A stretch of 7,134 nt of DNA from Promethearchaeota archaeon (GTDB taxonomy: Archaea; Asgardarchaeota; Lokiarchaeia; Sigynarchaeales; SOKP01). Positions 5,465 to 7,134 of this stretch are shown piece after piece (position 1 is the first letter of the stretch; each line of letters begins with the position of its first letter). Position numbers and translations under genes: made by a program. The DNA is taken from NCBI GenBank assembly GCA_019894655.1, contig JAGXNZ010000134.1, forward strand, positions 1-7,134, in the 5' to 3' direction. The notes under the pieces were generated by a model. That model saw nothing but the letters and a program-made list of their open reading frames with translations, was not told where the DNA came from and did not search any database.

Positions 5465-7134
5465 ATGAGCGATTTAATAATCAAAAACGGTTTAGTCTAC
5501 GATCCTTTAAACAAACTCGACGGCGAGAAAAAAGATATCTTCATTAAAGACGGAATTATCATCGATAAAGTAAACGGTGATGCCAAAGTTATAAACGCTG
5601 CAGGAATGATAGTTATGCCTGGAGGCGTAGATATTCATTCTCACATCGCTGGAGCGAAGGTAAACACAGGACGATCACTTAGACCCGATGATAAGCCGCC
5701 AGAATATAACGAAATAAAAACCAAGATAACACGATCTGGAACCGGATTTAGCGTCCCAAGTACGTGGTCTACTGGTTATAGATATGCAAAGTTAGGATAT
5801 ACAACAGTGTGTGAGCCGGCAATGCCTATGTTGGAAGCGCGACACACCCACGAAGAGTTTTTAGAAATTCCAATTATAGATAAATTGGCGATGCCCATTT
5901 TTGGAAACAATTGGTACGTCCTTGAATTTGTAAGAGACAACGATATCGAAAAGTTAGCTGCGTACGTAAATTGGATTTTAAAGGCTACTAAAGGGTACGC
6001 AATTAAAATCGTTAATCCCGGAGGAGTAGAAAACTGGGCTTGGGGTAAAAATTGTGATAATGTAGACACACCCGTCTTACATTGGGACGTCACTCCCAGA
6101 CAAATTGTTGAAAGTTTGGCAAAAGCAAACGAGTTATTAAAATTACCTCATTCTATTCATGTCCATTGTAATAATTTAGGACACCCTGGAAATTACAAGC
6201 ACTCAATTGAAACATTCAAGATTTGCGAAAAAATTAAACCAGCAGGCGACAGAAATAGTTCGTTCCATGTTACCCACTGCCAATTCAACGCATATGCGGG
6301 TACCAACTGGGGAGATATAAACTCAGGAGCCGCTGAGATCGCCGATTATGTTAACTCACACAAACACATGACTTTAGATAGTGGGCAAGTAGTTTTCACA
6401 AAATACGCAACCACAACTATGACCGGGGATGGTCCGTGGGAATTTGCTCTCCATCACCTTGGTGGAATGTCAGCATGGGGCTCTAAGCCGGGAATTAAAT
6501 GGGTTAACGGTCAAGTAGAGGCTGAATCGGGATCAGGAGTTGTACCTTACTTCTTCTCACCAAAGATTGGCGTTAACGCCATCCAATGGGCAATTGCTCT
6601 CGAATTAATGCTCTTGATTAAAAATCCTTGGCAACTCAGCCACACAACAGACCATCCTAATGGAGCACCATTTACTACATACCCTATTGTATTCAAATGG
6701 TTAATGGATAGCAAATCTCGAGAAGATATGTTAGAAAACGTAGTTTCAAAGAAAGCCAGTACAGCAACATCGCTTCCAGACTTAGACCGAGAATATACAT
6801 TAAGCGAACTATGCATTGTCACGAGAGCAGGAAATGCTAAGACCTTAGGATTGAAAGATAGAGGCCATCTTGGTGTCGGAGCGTTAGGCGATGTAGCAAT
6901 ATATAATTTAGATCCTAAGACAATGGATGGGAAAGCAATCGAGAAAGCGTTTTCAAGTGCTGCTTACACCATAAAGGATGGGAAAATAGTGGTTAAAGAC
7001 GGTGAAATAACAGCTACAACTTCAGGAACATTACTCCGTGCGGAGGGTAAAGTTAAAGACCATGTTCACGAGGAAATGATGGAAGAAGTAAAAGCACACT
7101 GGCGCGACCATTACAGCATCAATTTTAACAATTA
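5465..7134 (+). CDS. fwdA: formylmethanofuran dehydrogenase subunit A (FwdA/FmdA), 3' end outside window
   Basis: The amidohydrolase subunit of formylmethanofuran dehydrogenase. In the known complex CO2 is reduced to formate in the FwdBD part, and FwdA condenses formate with methanofuran to formylmethanofuran; it can run in reverse. The frame is open for 556 codons from ATG 5465 to the window edge with no stop, about the full family length, so little is missing. Amidohydrolase features: IKNGLVYDP at the start, PGGVDIHSHIAG with metal ligands His58 and His60, GYAIKIVNPGG with Lys181 as the likely carboxylated bridging lysine, HVHCNNLGHPGN (His232/His234), HVTHCQ (His268/His271) and TTDHPNGAPF with the catalytic Asp396. 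All key residues are present. The gene is visibly richer in G and C than the spacers around it, as expected for a conserved, well-expressed enzyme. It probably opens an fwd operon to the right. A hydantoinase is unlikely given the FwdA-specific WAWGKNCDNVDTPV and TMTGDGPWEF stretches. Confidence 0.96.
   Translation, partial: MSDLIIKNGLVYDPLNKLDGEKKDIFIKDGIIIDKVNGDAKVINAAGMIVMPGGVDIHSHIAGAKVNTGRSLRPDDKPPEYNEIKTKITRSGTGFSVPSTWSTGYRYAKLGYTTVCEPAMPMLEARHTHEEFLEIPIIDKLAMPIFGNNWYVLEFVRDNDIEKLAAYVNWILKATKGYAIKIVNPGGVENWAWGKNCDNVDTPVLHWDVTPRQIVESLAKANELLKLPHSIHVHCNNLGHPGNYKHSIETFKICEKIKPAGDRNSSFHVTHCQFNAYAGTNWGDINSGAAEIADYVNSHKHMTLDSGQVVFTKYATTTMTGDGPWEFALHHLGGMSAWGSKPGIKWVNGQVEAESGSGVVPYFFSPKIGVNAIQWAIALELMLLIKNPWQLSHTTDHPNGAPFTTYPIVFKWLMDSKSREDMLENVVSKKASTATSLPDLDREYTLSELCIVTRAGNAKTLGLKDRGHLGVGALGDVAIYNLDPKTMDGKAIEKAFSSAAYTIKDGKIVVKDGEITATTSGTLLRAEGKVKDHVHEEMMEEVKAHWRDHYSINFNN

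Noticed and set aside
5776..6093. A 105-codon - strand frame, and another at 6547-6822
   Set aside because: Both are antisense to fwdA, which is open throughout and carries all family motifs.

Overview
The window looks like a chromosomal segment of an AT-rich archaeon, most likely an Asgard archaeon of the Lokiarchaeota type. Three things point there. It encodes a Rab/Ras-like small GTPase with a C-terminal zinc ribbon, a style of gene that is greatly expanded in Asgard genomes. It encodes FwdA, the amidohydrolase subunit of formylmethanofuran dehydrogenase, used in the archaeal tetrahydromethanopterin C1 pathway. The spacers are very AT-rich, with TATA-like boxes and poly-T ends rather than bacterial -35/-10 promoters and hairpin terminators. 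This assignment is an inference from gene content; no rRNA or other phylogenetic marker is present.

Layout. At the left edge (2-49, +) the last 15 codons of a gene are visible, and they resemble the end of an amidophosphoribosyltransferase. A complete iron-sulfur type amidophosphoribosyltransferase, purF (68-1561, -), converges on it. Divergent from purF is a MobA-like molybdenum cofactor guanylyltransferase (about 1717-2376, +) whose frame lacks any ATG, GTG or TTG start in the right place. Convergent with it are two tandem paralogous small membrane proteins of unknown function (2400-2897 and 3046-3528, both -), each apparently with its own promoter. After an AT-rich divergent spacer comes a metallo-beta-lactamase-fold hydrolase (3774-4604, +), which meets the small GTPase (4610-5230, -) end to end with only five bases between the stop codons. 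A second divergent spacer leads to fwdA (5465 to the window edge, +), which is open for 556 codons and nearly complete.

How the genes relate. Neighbours mostly alternate in strand, so this is not one operon. A functional link can be argued for mobA and fwdA: the catalytic partner of FwdA (FwdB/FmdB) carries a molybdopterin- or tungstopterin-guanine dinucleotide, and MobA adds the guanine nucleotide. PurF supplies phosphoribosylamine for purine synthesis. The membrane-protein pair and the GTPase are the least understood genes. No CRISPR array, insertion sequence, tRNA or rRNA was seen.
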